Origin: Paenibacillus peoriae KCTC 3763
GTDB taxonomy: Bacteria > Bacillota > Bacilli > Paenibacillales > Paenibacillaceae
Reading direction: 5' to 3'
Assembly (NCBI RefSeq): GCF_000236805.1
Contig: NZ_AGFX01000018.1
Coordinates: 372,001 to 436,000 of the forward strand
DNA length: 64,000 bases
Shown piece after piece: positions 25,008 through 31,927 of the stretch; position 1 is the stretch's first letter, and the number at the start of each line of letters is the position of its first letter. The translations under genes were made by a program, and so were the position numbers. The notes under the pieces were generated by a model. The model had not been told where the DNA came from and did not search any database. It worked only from the letters and a program-made list of their open reading frames with translations.

Positions 25008-26735
25008 ATGCGTGCAGACAAAATGATTTTACAAGTTAAGGTGTATAACAGTTATTATAAGACGTTCGAGGTAGGCAATGTTGCTATACTTGACGGCAAG
25101 TTTATGTACATTGGTCAGCGTGGCCTGGAGTCTTTCGAGGTTGCTGAAATTGTGGAGGGGCACGGGAAATATATGATTCCCGGCTTGATCGACATTCATT
25201 TGCACATTGAAAGTACGATGGTTACACCAGCCACTTTTTCCTATGGACTCATTCGCAGCGGTGTGACGACGATTGTACCGGAGCCACACGAAATGGCGAA
25301 TGTTTTTGGACTGGAAGGAATCCAGGAAATGATGGAAGCCAGCAAGGATTGCGTGGCTGATATGTTCTACGGTATTCCAAGCTCTGTCCCGGCAACGCCG
25401 CTCGAAACCTCAGGGGGCGAAATAGATATTCCTGAGATTGATACGTTGCTGCAAACCGGCGAGATGATTTGCCTGGGTGAGATTATGAACTATGTGGATG
25501 TGATCCGTGACCCGGACAGTAAAACGAATCGCATCTTACGCCATGTTCGTGAGCATTACCCGGAGCTGATCATTGAAGGTCATACTCCACAGCTGCTCGA
25601 TTTGGACCTACATCAGTTGATCTATGCGGGAATTGGTTCAGACCATACGCATCAAAGCATTGAAGGCATGAAGGAACGGATGGCCGCAGGGATGTTTATT
25701 GAGATTCAGGAAAAATCTATGACTCCTGAGGTGATGGACTACCTGATTCAGGAAGATGTGGCACAGCATTTTTGCTTCGTAACGGATGATGTGATGCCGG
25801 ACTCCTTCGTGGAGCGAGGACATCTGAATCATATTGTAGGTAAAGCGATCCGGATGGGGATGAAGCCTGAGGACGCCATTTATGCGGCTACCTATACTCC
25901 AGCGGGACGGATGCGCATGCATGACCGTGGAACGATTGCACCGGGAAAACTAGCTGATTTTGTGCTTTTGTCCGACCTTGGCCAATTTGATGTGGAGCAG
26001 GTCTATAAGGACGGGACCAAGGTATTTGATAAATTCGAGGAATACCATCAGGAATTGATGCAACACCGCTTCCCTGACCATTTTTATCAAAGTGTCAAGC
26101 TGGAGCCGCTCACGGTGCAGGATTTTACTGTAGAGATGGATGTAGCTGATGGAACGCATCAATGCCGCATCATGATGGTCAAGGATGGATCGACCTTTAC
26201 AAGCGAGCGGATTGCACCTACACAAGTGGAGCAGGGTGAGTTGATATGGGAGCAGGGTGAGCACGGACTTATCGCTACGTTTGAGCGGTATGGCAAGAAC
26301 GGCAACCGTGCCTACGGTTTGATCGGGGGAGATACGATTAAACGGGGTGCGGTGGCAACCACCTATTCGCACGATAACCATAACCTGTTGGTCGTAGGGC
26401 ATAACAAGCAGGACATGGTATTGGCCGCGAATACGGTTCTTTCCAGCCAAGGCGGCTTTTGCGTAGTTGAAAATGGCAAGGTACTGTCCCATTTGCCGTT
26501 AACCGTAGGCGGGATTTTAACAGAAGGGCCGCTGGAAATGGTTGCGGCCCAAGTGAAGGAGCTGCGTTCAGCCATGCTGTCATTGGGCTACCGCCATTAC
26601 AATCCAATCATGTCGCTGAGCACGCATTCTCTACCGGTCAGCCCGGCCTTGAAAATTACCGATCACGGCCTGATTGATGTAAATGCGGGCAAGGTTGTCC
26701 CCTTAATCGTAGAACCTTCCGAAATACAAGAATAA
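25008..26735 (+). CDS. ade: Adenine deaminase
   Basis: The 575-residue product is an amidohydrolase-fold adenine deaminase (adenine to hypoxanthine plus ammonia). PGLIDIHLHIESTMVTP carries the metal-binding histidines, EPHEMANVFG follows, HTPQLLDLDLHQLIYAGIGSDH contains further ligands, and FVTDDVMPDS the late aspartates. The C-terminal half (AYGLIGGDTIKRGAVATTYSHD, GGFCVVENGKV) is typical of the AdeC family, and the length fits. It ends an operon starting at 20259, preceded by AAGGAG, and is followed by a strong terminator. It supplies hypoxanthine for salvage. Confidence 0.92.
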   Translation: MRADKMILQVKVYNSYYKTFEVGNVAILDGKFMYIGQRGLESFEVAEIVEGHGKYMIPGLIDIHLHIESTMVTPATFSYGLIRSGVTTIVPEPHEMANVFGLEGIQEMMEASKDCVADMFYGIPSSVPATPLETSGGEIDIPEIDTLLQTGEMICLGEIMNYVDVIRDPDSKTNRILRHVREHYPELIIEGHTPQLLDLDLHQLIYAGIGSDHTHQSIEGMKERMAAGMFIEIQEKSMTPEVMDYLIQEDVAQHFCFVTDDVMPDSFVERGHLNHIVGKAIRMGMKPEDAIYAATYTPAGRMRMHDRGTIAPGKLADFVLLSDLGQFDVEQVYKDGTKVFDKFEEYHQELMQHRFPDHFYQSVKLEPLTVQDFTVEMDVADGTHQCRIMMVKDGSTFTSERIAPTQVEQGELIWEQGEHGLIATFERYGKNGNRAYGLIGGDTIKRGAVATTYSHDNHNLLVVGHNKQDMVLAANTVLSSQGGFCVVENGKVLSHLPLTVGGILTEGPLEMVAAQVKELRSAMLSLGYRHYNPIMSLSTHSLPVSPALKITDHGLIDVNAGKVVPLIVEPSEIQE

Positions 26736-26739
26736 CAGT

Positions 26740-26773
26740 AGAGCTGACCCCCATGTGGGTCGGCTCTTTTTTG
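26740..26773 (+). terminator. Terminator of the purine-salvage operon
   Basis: AGAGCTGACCC / GGGTCGGCTCT stem with a CCATGT loop, followed by TTTTTT. Confidence 0.92.
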
Positions 26774-26898
26774 TCGTGACTGAGGCTATGTCATCTCTCT
26801 TCTTAATGAAGACGAGCAATAAATGAAGCGAGGAACCAATGAATTCTGAGTGAACTGGCAACTTCACGTAATCTTCATGATTAAAGTCGAATAAAAGC

Positions 26899-26952
26899 TT
26901 GAAAAACATCACCATCGTGTTATAATTAAAACAGGATTTAGATTAAGTCTAA
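26899..26952 (+). promoter_or_regulatory. dps promoter with PerR-like operator
   Basis: TTGAAA (26899-26904), a 16-base spacer and TATAAT (26921-26926) form a good sigma-A promoter. TTAGATTAAGTCTAA at 26938-26952 is a 7-1-7 inverted repeat at about the transcription start, agreeing with the PerR consensus TTATAATNATTATAA at 10 of 14 fixed positions. Repression by PerR and release by peroxide is the known pattern for dps/mrgA genes. The rest of 26774-27078 holds no gene. Confidence 0.65.
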
Positions 26953-27078
26953 GTTAATTAGTGAATATTTATTGGATTGACGCATGGGATTTAGAAGAAA
27001 ATCAGACACTACTGTTAACGAGCATCCAAGCTTTACACCAACTATATTTTGAATGATAAACGAGAGGGGATTTTACAC

Positions 27079-27558
27079 ATGAGTACATTAAATCAAACGA
27101 ACGCACAACCTACACAAGAGGCTATTCAAGAATTGCATAAGGCTTTGAATCGTCAGGTAGCTACCTGGTCCGTGTTGTACACGAAGCTGCATTATTACCA
27201 CTGGTACGTAAAAGGTCCTAACTTCTTCACATTGCATGCTAAATTTGAGGAGCTTTATAATGAAGCAACAGCCAATCTGGATACGATTGCTGAACGTTTG
27301 CTGGCCATTGGCGGCCGTCCAGCTGCTACCTTGAAGGAGCACTTGCAATTGTCGGCCATTCAGGAGTCCGCAGGTGAGCAAACAGCTGAGGACATGGTGA
27401 AGTCCGTTGTTGCTGATTTCAAAACCATTACTGGTGAACTGGCTAACGGCATGGAGGCAGCGGATGCGGCACATGATAAAGCGACAGAGGATCTTCTTAA
27501 TGGTTTGAGAGAAGCTGTGGATAAACATATCTGGATGCTTAGTGCGTATTTGGGATAA
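27079..27558 (+). CDS. dps: Dps-family ferroxidase / DNA-protection protein
   Basis: The 159-residue four-helix protein has the Dps ferroxidase ligands at the subunit interface: LHYYHWYVKGPNFFTLHAKFEELYNE and DTIAERLLAIGG. Dps dodecamers oxidise Fe(II) with H2O2 and store iron, protecting DNA. ATG 27079 follows GAGAGGGG; an upstream in-frame ATG at 27049 lacks a site. The promoter carries a PerR-like operator, and a perR gene is at 43204 in the same window. Confidence 0.93.
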   Translation: MSTLNQTNAQPTQEAIQELHKALNRQVATWSVLYTKLHYYHWYVKGPNFFTLHAKFEELYNEATANLDTIAERLLAIGGRPAATLKEHLQLSAIQESAGEQTAEDMVKSVVADFKTITGELANGMEAADAAHDKATEDLLNGLREAVDKHIWMLSAYLG

Positions 27559-27604
27559 AGTATTGGGGTAAATTTCCATGGATATGGAGATCAAGTGAAC
27601 AAGA

Positions 27605-27706
27605 CATACATCCCGTTGGTTCCAGTCTGCCACTGGAGTATAATGACGAGAAGACGTGGAAGACCACGGGCTCATGAGTCATAAAGCCACCGGGATGGGG
27701 TGTATG
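27605..27706 (+). promoter_or_regulatory. Foldable leader and/or promoter before nos
   Basis: CATACATCCCG (27605-27615) can pair with CGGGA (27691-27695) and TGTATG (27701-27706), enclosing the hairpins TCCAGT/ACTGGA (27621-27637) and CGTGG-AAGA-CCACG (27655-27668), plus GGCT/AGCC (27669-27688). The closing stem would trap the GGGATGGGG ribosome site. The same stretch also contains a promoter-like pair, TTGGTT (27616) and TATAAT (27639-27644) with 17-base spacing, which would start the transcript inside the fold. Only one reading can be fully right. Confidence 0.4.
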
Positions 27707-27708
27707 CT

Positions 27709-28872
27709 ATGGAAGTGAAGCAACAGCTTTTACATGAAGCGGAGCAGTTTATATATACATGTTATGAGGAGCTGGGCCGAAGCCGCGATGAAGCGGAAGC
27801 CCGGCTTCTTGATATTTGTCACGACATAGAGACTACCGGAACGTATGATCATACATTCGAAGAGCTGGAGCACGGGGCACTTATGGCTTGGCGCAATAGC
27901 AATCGTTGCATCGGGCGCTTATTTTGGGACAAGCTTTTGGTAAGGGATGCTCGTAACGCGTCAGATACAGAGGAAGTGGCAAACGAGCTACTGGAGCATA
28001 TACGAATAGGGACGAATGGCGGTAAAATCAAGCCGACGCTGACGGTATTTCGCGCTTCCAAACCAGGACTGCCGGATATTCGCATCTGGAATCATCAGCT
28101 TATCCGTTATGCCGGCTATGAAACGGATGAAGGAGTGATCGGGGACCCGATCTCGCTGGATTTTACTAAGGCTTGTAGAGATTTGGGATGGCAGGGAGCC
28201 ATGACTCCTTTTGATATTTTGCCGTTGGTTGTGGAAGCGGGTGAACAGCCTCCCAAGCTATTTGAGATTCCCAAGCATCTGGTACTGGAGGTATCCATTG
28301 AGCATCCAGAGCTCTCGGATTTGGCATCACTGGGGTTGCGTTGGTACGCGGTGCCTATGATTGCGGACATGACGCTGGAGATTGGCGGTATCGTCTATAC
28401 TGCGGCTCCCTTTAACGGCTGGTATATGGAAACAGAAATCGGTGCCCGCAATTTTGCGGATACCTTCCGCTATAACATGCTGCCACAGGTGGCTGAGCTG
28501 ATGGGGCTGGATACTACCAGCGAAACAACGCTGTGGCGCGATCGGGCGCTGGTTGAGTTGAATATTGCCGTGCTGCATTCTTTTAAAAAAGCAGGAGTCA
28601 GCATTGTCGACCACCATACCGCAGCGGCACAATTCCGGCTGTTTGAGGAACGAGAAGCCAAGGCTGGGCGTGAGCTGACAGGCGATTGGACATGGCTGAT
28701 CCCGCCGTTATCCCCGGCGGCAACGCATATTTTTCACAGCTCTTACGATAATCGGCTCGTTAAGCCAAAGTTTGGAGTTCAAGAGAAACCATATCTGCCC
28801 AGACAGGCTAATATAGCAACAGATACAGGGCTACAGCAGAAGCCGCAAGGCTGCCCTTTTCATTCCGGATAA
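27709..28872 (+). CDS. nos: Nitric oxide synthase, oxygenase subunit
   Basis: The 387-residue product is a bacterial NOS, making NO from arginine. AWRNSNRCIGRLFW holds the heme-ligating cysteine, and FNGWYMETEIGARNFADTFRYN holds the substrate-binding glutamate; DWTWLIPPLSPAATHIFH is the pterin/dimer region. There is no reductase domain, as usual in Bacillus-type enzymes, which borrow flavodoxin electrons. ATG 27709 has GGGG eight bases upstream; GTG 27700 lies within that site. It follows dps by 150 bases; in Bacillus NO protects against oxidative damage, so the pairing with dps makes sense. Confidence 0.95.
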   Translation: MEVKQQLLHEAEQFIYTCYEELGRSRDEAEARLLDICHDIETTGTYDHTFEELEHGALMAWRNSNRCIGRLFWDKLLVRDARNASDTEEVANELLEHIRIGTNGGKIKPTLTVFRASKPGLPDIRIWNHQLIRYAGYETDEGVIGDPISLDFTKACRDLGWQGAMTPFDILPLVVEAGEQPPKLFEIPKHLVLEVSIEHPELSDLASLGLRWYAVPMIADMTLEIGGIVYTAAPFNGWYMETEIGARNFADTFRYNMLPQVAELMGLDTTSETTLWRDRALVELNIAVLHSFKKAGVSIVDHHTAAAQFRLFEEREAKAGRELTGDWTWLIPPLSPAATHIFHSSYDNRLVKPKFGVQEKPYLPRQANIATDTGLQQKPQGCPFHSG

Positions 28873-28897
28873 TAACGGGGAGGGTCTAATTGCTGAA

Positions 28898-29059
28898 TCA
28901 GGGCTCCAGTTTATCCCATACAACGATAAATAGGGTAGCCAGCGGCCCTATTAATAGTGAGAGCATGAACCAGTTTAGCCCGCTCCGATTTTTGGACTGT
29001 GCCAAGCCAGCATTAATAAGGGCCAGCGTTCCCCAGCCTACATAATAATCTTCTGACAT
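28898..29059 (-). CDS. 53-residue membrane protein
   Basis: A very strong ribosome site (AAGGAGGGG) precedes ATG 29059. The product begins MSEDYYVGWGTLALINAGLA and has two hydrophobic segments (YVGWGTLALINAGLA; WFMLSLLIGPLATLFIVVW). The family is not recognised. It is convergent with nos and stands alone. A reading frame extending it to 29269 has no start signal and is not preferred. Confidence 0.65.
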   Translation of the reverse strand: MSEDYYVGWGTLALINAGLAQSKNRSGLNWFMLSLLIGPLATLFIVVWDKLEP

Positions 29060-29086
29060 GGTCCCCTCCTTTGTAACAAGGCATAA

Positions 29087-29284
29087 TATCGTATTGCTGA
29101 TTTGTATAAAGACGCCCATGAGATAGGGACCCGGCAATGACTTGCACTGCAAATTGAAGAAAATGCATGGAACTATGCGCTTAGACTGGTGCCTGAAATC
29201 GAAGCAGCGTTTAAATCTGCCGTCATAGACGAGTCCTTGCTGGCCTATCGGGTCCCGGTTATAGAACAATCTGACATTGCATGA
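29087..29284 (+). pseudogene. Possible gene remnant with in-frame stop
   Basis: One frame reads LYKDAHEIGTRQ, a TGA at 29138-29140, then LALQIEENAWNYALRLVPEI and onwards without stop to 29284. The composition looks like real helical protein, but there is no start or ribosome site, so it may be the tail of a decayed gene. Homology was not recognised. Confidence 0.3.
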
Positions 29285-29298
29285 GAATGATCACCCCT

Positions 29299-29318
29299 AG
29301 AGCTTGTAGCTCTTTTTT
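29299..29318 (+). terminator. Small intrinsic terminator
   Basis: AGAGC / GCTCT stem around TTGTA, followed by TTTTT. It could end the remnant upstream. Confidence 0.5.
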
Positions 29319-29355
29319 GGTGTGGTAGGACCAAACGGGGGGTGATAAGAGCGAT

Positions 29356-29796
29356 TTAAGGCAGAAGCTTTTTAAGCTGTGATACACGTCCCTGAGACAG
29401 TTCGAGCATTTCAGCTAATTCTTTTTGAGATACATTAGGGTGCTCCAGCATGAGCTGTTTTAATTTATTCAGAAGTTCATTCTGATTTCTGTAATTCCTT
29501 CTCTTCTTGGGCGGGGCAGGATGGGCTTCATTCGAATGACTGGAAGGATTGCCACTTTTCAGGGCTTCAATACAGTTATGACATATGAGGTGGTCTCTGA
29601 AATAGCTCAAGTTATCTACGGCACTACAAAAATAACAAGAAACCCCCGTATACTTGCGAATCATCAAGCCCTCCGGAGTAATAAAAAAATCGAGGGCATC
29701 ACCAATATTAATATTCATGGAATTGCGTAGCTCCTTGGGTAGTACAATACGGCCCAAATGGTCTAAAGGTCGTGTCATTCCAGTGTTTTTCATCAT
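29356..29796 (-). CDS. AbrB-type regulator with zinc-finger-like and C-terminal HTH segments
   Basis: The 146-residue product has an N-terminal SpoVT/AbrB swapped-hairpin DNA-binding domain (TRPLDHLGRIVLPKELRNSM) and a central CYFC...CHNC pair spaced like a zinc knuckle. A basic linker (PPKKRRNYRNQ) follows, then a C-terminal helix-turn-helix-like end (VSQKELAEMLELSQGRVSQL). AbrB proteins are transition-state regulators; the added zinc and HTH parts are unusual. The gene at 37457-37927 is a paralogue with the same architecture. ATG 29796 follows AAAGGGG; ATG 29793 is equally possible. It is probably expressed alone. Confidence 0.85.
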   Translation of the reverse strand: MMKNTGMTRPLDHLGRIVLPKELRNSMNINIGDALDFFITPEGLMIRKYTGVSCYFCSAVDNLSYFRDHLICHNCIEALKSGNPSSHSNEAHPAPPKKRRNYRNQNELLNKLKQLMLEHPNVSQKELAEMLELSQGRVSQLKKLLP

Positions 29797-29898
29797 TTTT
29801 TTCCCCTTTCATGAAATGCGCTTATGGTTGCGAAGATGGTATGTTATGTATGCTGGAAGTACAAAGCGCTTATATTGCAGTCTGTTTTGGTTGACTAT

Positions 29899-29943
29899 GC
29901 TAAAAAAAGCTCCGGCATGACGTACAGTTACGCCTACCGGAGC
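29899..29943 (-). terminator. Terminator of the SDR gene
   Basis: On the minus strand GCTCCGG and CCGGAGC pair across a ~25-base loop and are followed by TTTTTTT. Confidence 0.75.
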
Positions 29944-29979
29944 ATGATACAGCCAAAGAATCTAAGATGTCGTGTCGAA

Positions 29980-30699
29980 TTACTGTGGGTTGGTTGTCCA
30001 AATACCGGCTACTTTTAATTGAACCCGCGAAGGCAGCTTCAATGCGGCCAATGTCAAATCGGCCAAATCCTGCGGTTGAAGCATGCGGTCTTCGTCGCCA
30101 ATAGGCAAGCCTGCGTTTGCCGCCAATTCTGTATTGACGGTGCTTGGGGTCAGCGCGGTAACACGAATGTTGGATTTGCGAACTTCCTGCATCAGTGCTT
30201 CCGTGAAGCCCATCAAAGCGAACTTGGATGCGCAATACGCTGAGCCTGTTGCAAAGCCCCGTTCTCCTGCTGTAGAGGAAATGTTGATAATATTTCCGCT
30301 CTGTTGTGCCAGCATGCTTGGGAGAGCCGCGTGTGTAACATAATAGGTCCCTAACAAATTGACGCGAATAATACGCTCCCACTCTTCAGGGTCCATATCG
30401 GCGACTGTACCGAAGGTAGCGATTCCTGCGTTGTTGATCAAAATATCGACAGCGCCCAGCTCGTGCTCCAGCGAAGCTACAGCGGTAGCGGCCTGTGCGC
30501 GATCCGATATATCTGCAGCAGCGCTTACCACCTTCACGCCGTATTTGCTTCCCAGCGAATCCTGCAATTTTTGCAGATCAGCCAATGTGCGTGAAATTAA
30601 CCCCAGATTAACGCCTTCCTTGGCCAAGGTTTCGGCAATTGCTTTGCCAATTCCTTTGCTGGCCCCCGTAATAATAGCTGTTTTATTTTTAAGCTCCAT
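29980..30699 (-). CDS. SDR-family oxidoreductase (FabG-like)
   Basis: The 239-residue product is a classical short-chain dehydrogenase: NAD(P) motif TGASKGIGKAIAETLA, NNAGIATFG, catalytic serine in NIINISSTAGERG and YxxxK in SAYCASKFALMGF. It resembles 3-oxoacyl-ACP reductases, but the absence of fatty-acid genes nearby leaves the substrate open. ATG 30699 follows GGAGGAGACTGG. It lies downstream of the decayed DUF4097 gene and has its own terminator. Confidence 0.88.
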   Translation of the reverse strand: MELKNKTAIITGASKGIGKAIAETLAKEGVNLGLISRTLADLQKLQDSLGSKYGVKVVSAAADISDRAQAATAVASLEHELGAVDILINNAGIATFGTVADMDPEEWERIIRVNLLGTYYVTHAALPSMLAQQSGNIINISSTAGERGFATGSAYCASKFALMGFTEALMQEVRKSNIRVTALTPSTVNTELAANAGLPIGDEDRMLQPQDLADLTLAALKLPSRVQLKVAGIWTTNPQ

Positions 30700-30724
30700 C
30701 CAGTCTCCTCCTTACAAATGTATA

Positions 30725-31116
30725 ACGGTTTGTACATTTGAGCACATGGTTACATTATACAATTTTAAGCTCCTTGAACCAAACCTCGCCTCCAATGATA
30801 AAGCCTGCTTAATCTTTACATCACCGGAATCAGAGTCTACTTCCAGGTTGTTTGTGGTTTGTTGTGTAATGGTGGCATCGCCTGAAGTAAGACTCAGCGC
30901 CATATCTGTTGTAACCTGATTGGCTGTAAAATTGCCGGATGTTTATTTTGCGACAGGTGGGTACTTTGAAGGTTAGTAATTTCGGCATTGCCTGAACTAG
31001 CAGTGATGGATGTATTTTGTACGAAGGCATTTTGAAGTTTTACATTACCCGAATGTATATCTACCTGCAGGTCTGTTAGTGTTTCCAGAGGGCATTTCTA
31101 CCGTGGTCCATGTTTG
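30725..31116 (-). pseudogene. Decayed DUF4097 beta-helix protein gene
   Basis: Frames read on the minus strand give typical DUF4097 repeats in pieces: TTVEMPSGN, then LTDLQVDIHSGNVKLQNAF and ITASSGNAEITNLQ. After a frame change near 30940-30950 come TSGNFTANQVTTDMALSLTS, GDATITQQTTNNLEVDS and DSGDVKIKQ. At least two frame changes and a missing N-terminus show that it is broken. PadR regulators of Bacilli often control a DUF1700/DUF4097 operon, and a PadR gene lies directly upstream, so this is the remnant of its target. Confidence 0.65.
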
Positions 31117-31446
31117 TTAATAGTTGTTGTTTCCTTCCTCCAGTAGGCTTGCGACATGATGGACAAAATCATTCCACTCCCGTGTAAGTATTGTCGTATA
31201 ATGGTTGCCTGTATCGGTCAGACGATAATATTTGCGGGGAGGTCCCTCAGTCGATGCCTGTAAATAGGTTGTGCAGTATCCCTCTGATACCAGACGGCGA
31301 AGCAGCGGATATAAAGCCCCTTCGGCTACTTCGATATGACGGGAAACGGCCTGAGCCAATTCGTAGCCATATCGGTCCCTGCGACCAATTAGAACCAGAA
31401 CGCACAGTTCAAGCACCCCTTTTTTGAATTGGATGTTCACATTCAC
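31117..31446 (-). CDS. PadR-family transcriptional regulator
   Basis: The 109-residue product has a PadR winged helix: KKGVLELCVLVLIGRRDRYG, EVAEGALYPLLRRLVSEGY and GPPRKYYRLTDTG. PadR proteins are usually repressors of neighbouring membrane-stress genes. GTG 31446 follows AAGGGAG with eight-base spacing; longer in-frame starts lack one. The downstream target gene is decayed, so the regulator may now be orphaned or act elsewhere. Confidence 0.85.
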   Translation of the reverse strand: MNVNIQFKKGVLELCVLVLIGRRDRYGYELAQAVSRHIEVAEGALYPLLRRLVSEGYCTTYLQASTEGPPRKYYRLTDTGNHYTTILTREWNDFVHHVASLLEEGNNNY

Positions 31447-31927
31447 GAGCGGTGCTCCCTTCCTAGATGTTATTAATGATTCATAGATGTCGTTCGGAGT
31501 AAAGGGAAGAAACATGTGTGTTTGTACTTAATTTATCAAGGTACTAATCATGGAATAGTAGTCAGGTATAATTTAACATCATGTACTGATTAATGCAAGG
31601 TATTAAATTTTTATTAAGTAAATATCTCGTGAAAAATGACTGGTTTTCGTCCTTTCAGGGCTCATAAATTAGCGAATCCTGTAGAAGAAAGTAGTTCTAT
31701 TTAGAAATATCTCGAATGTTGCTTAAATGTGCAAATAGAACGTTGCTTTAATTTCATTTATTAAAATATAGATTGTGAAGTATTCGACAGAATTAAAGAT
31801 CTCTTTTTATGAGAGGGTGGGCCTAGGCAGGATTGGGAATCCTTCCCCTTCCGGCCTTAGCTGGAAGGACCGGAAAGGGGAAGAGAATATTGTGAGAATA
31901 ATAGCGGTGGTACGAGGATGTACAGAA
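31447..31927. other. Intergenic region between padR and metE
   Basis: About 480 AT-rich bases without a credible gene. They should contain the padR promoter. GTACTT...AAGGTAC near 31526-31546 is an imperfect inverted repeat that might be a PadR operator. At 31843-31882 TTCCCCTTCCGG and CCGGAAAGGGGAA form a long hairpin after metE, without a T run. Confidence 0.4.
31843..31882. other. Long G/C hairpin downstream of metE
   Basis: TTCCCCTTCCGG pairs with CCGGAAAGGGGAA with one bulged base. It could stop or protect the metE transcript, but a T run is missing on both strands. Confidence 0.5.
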
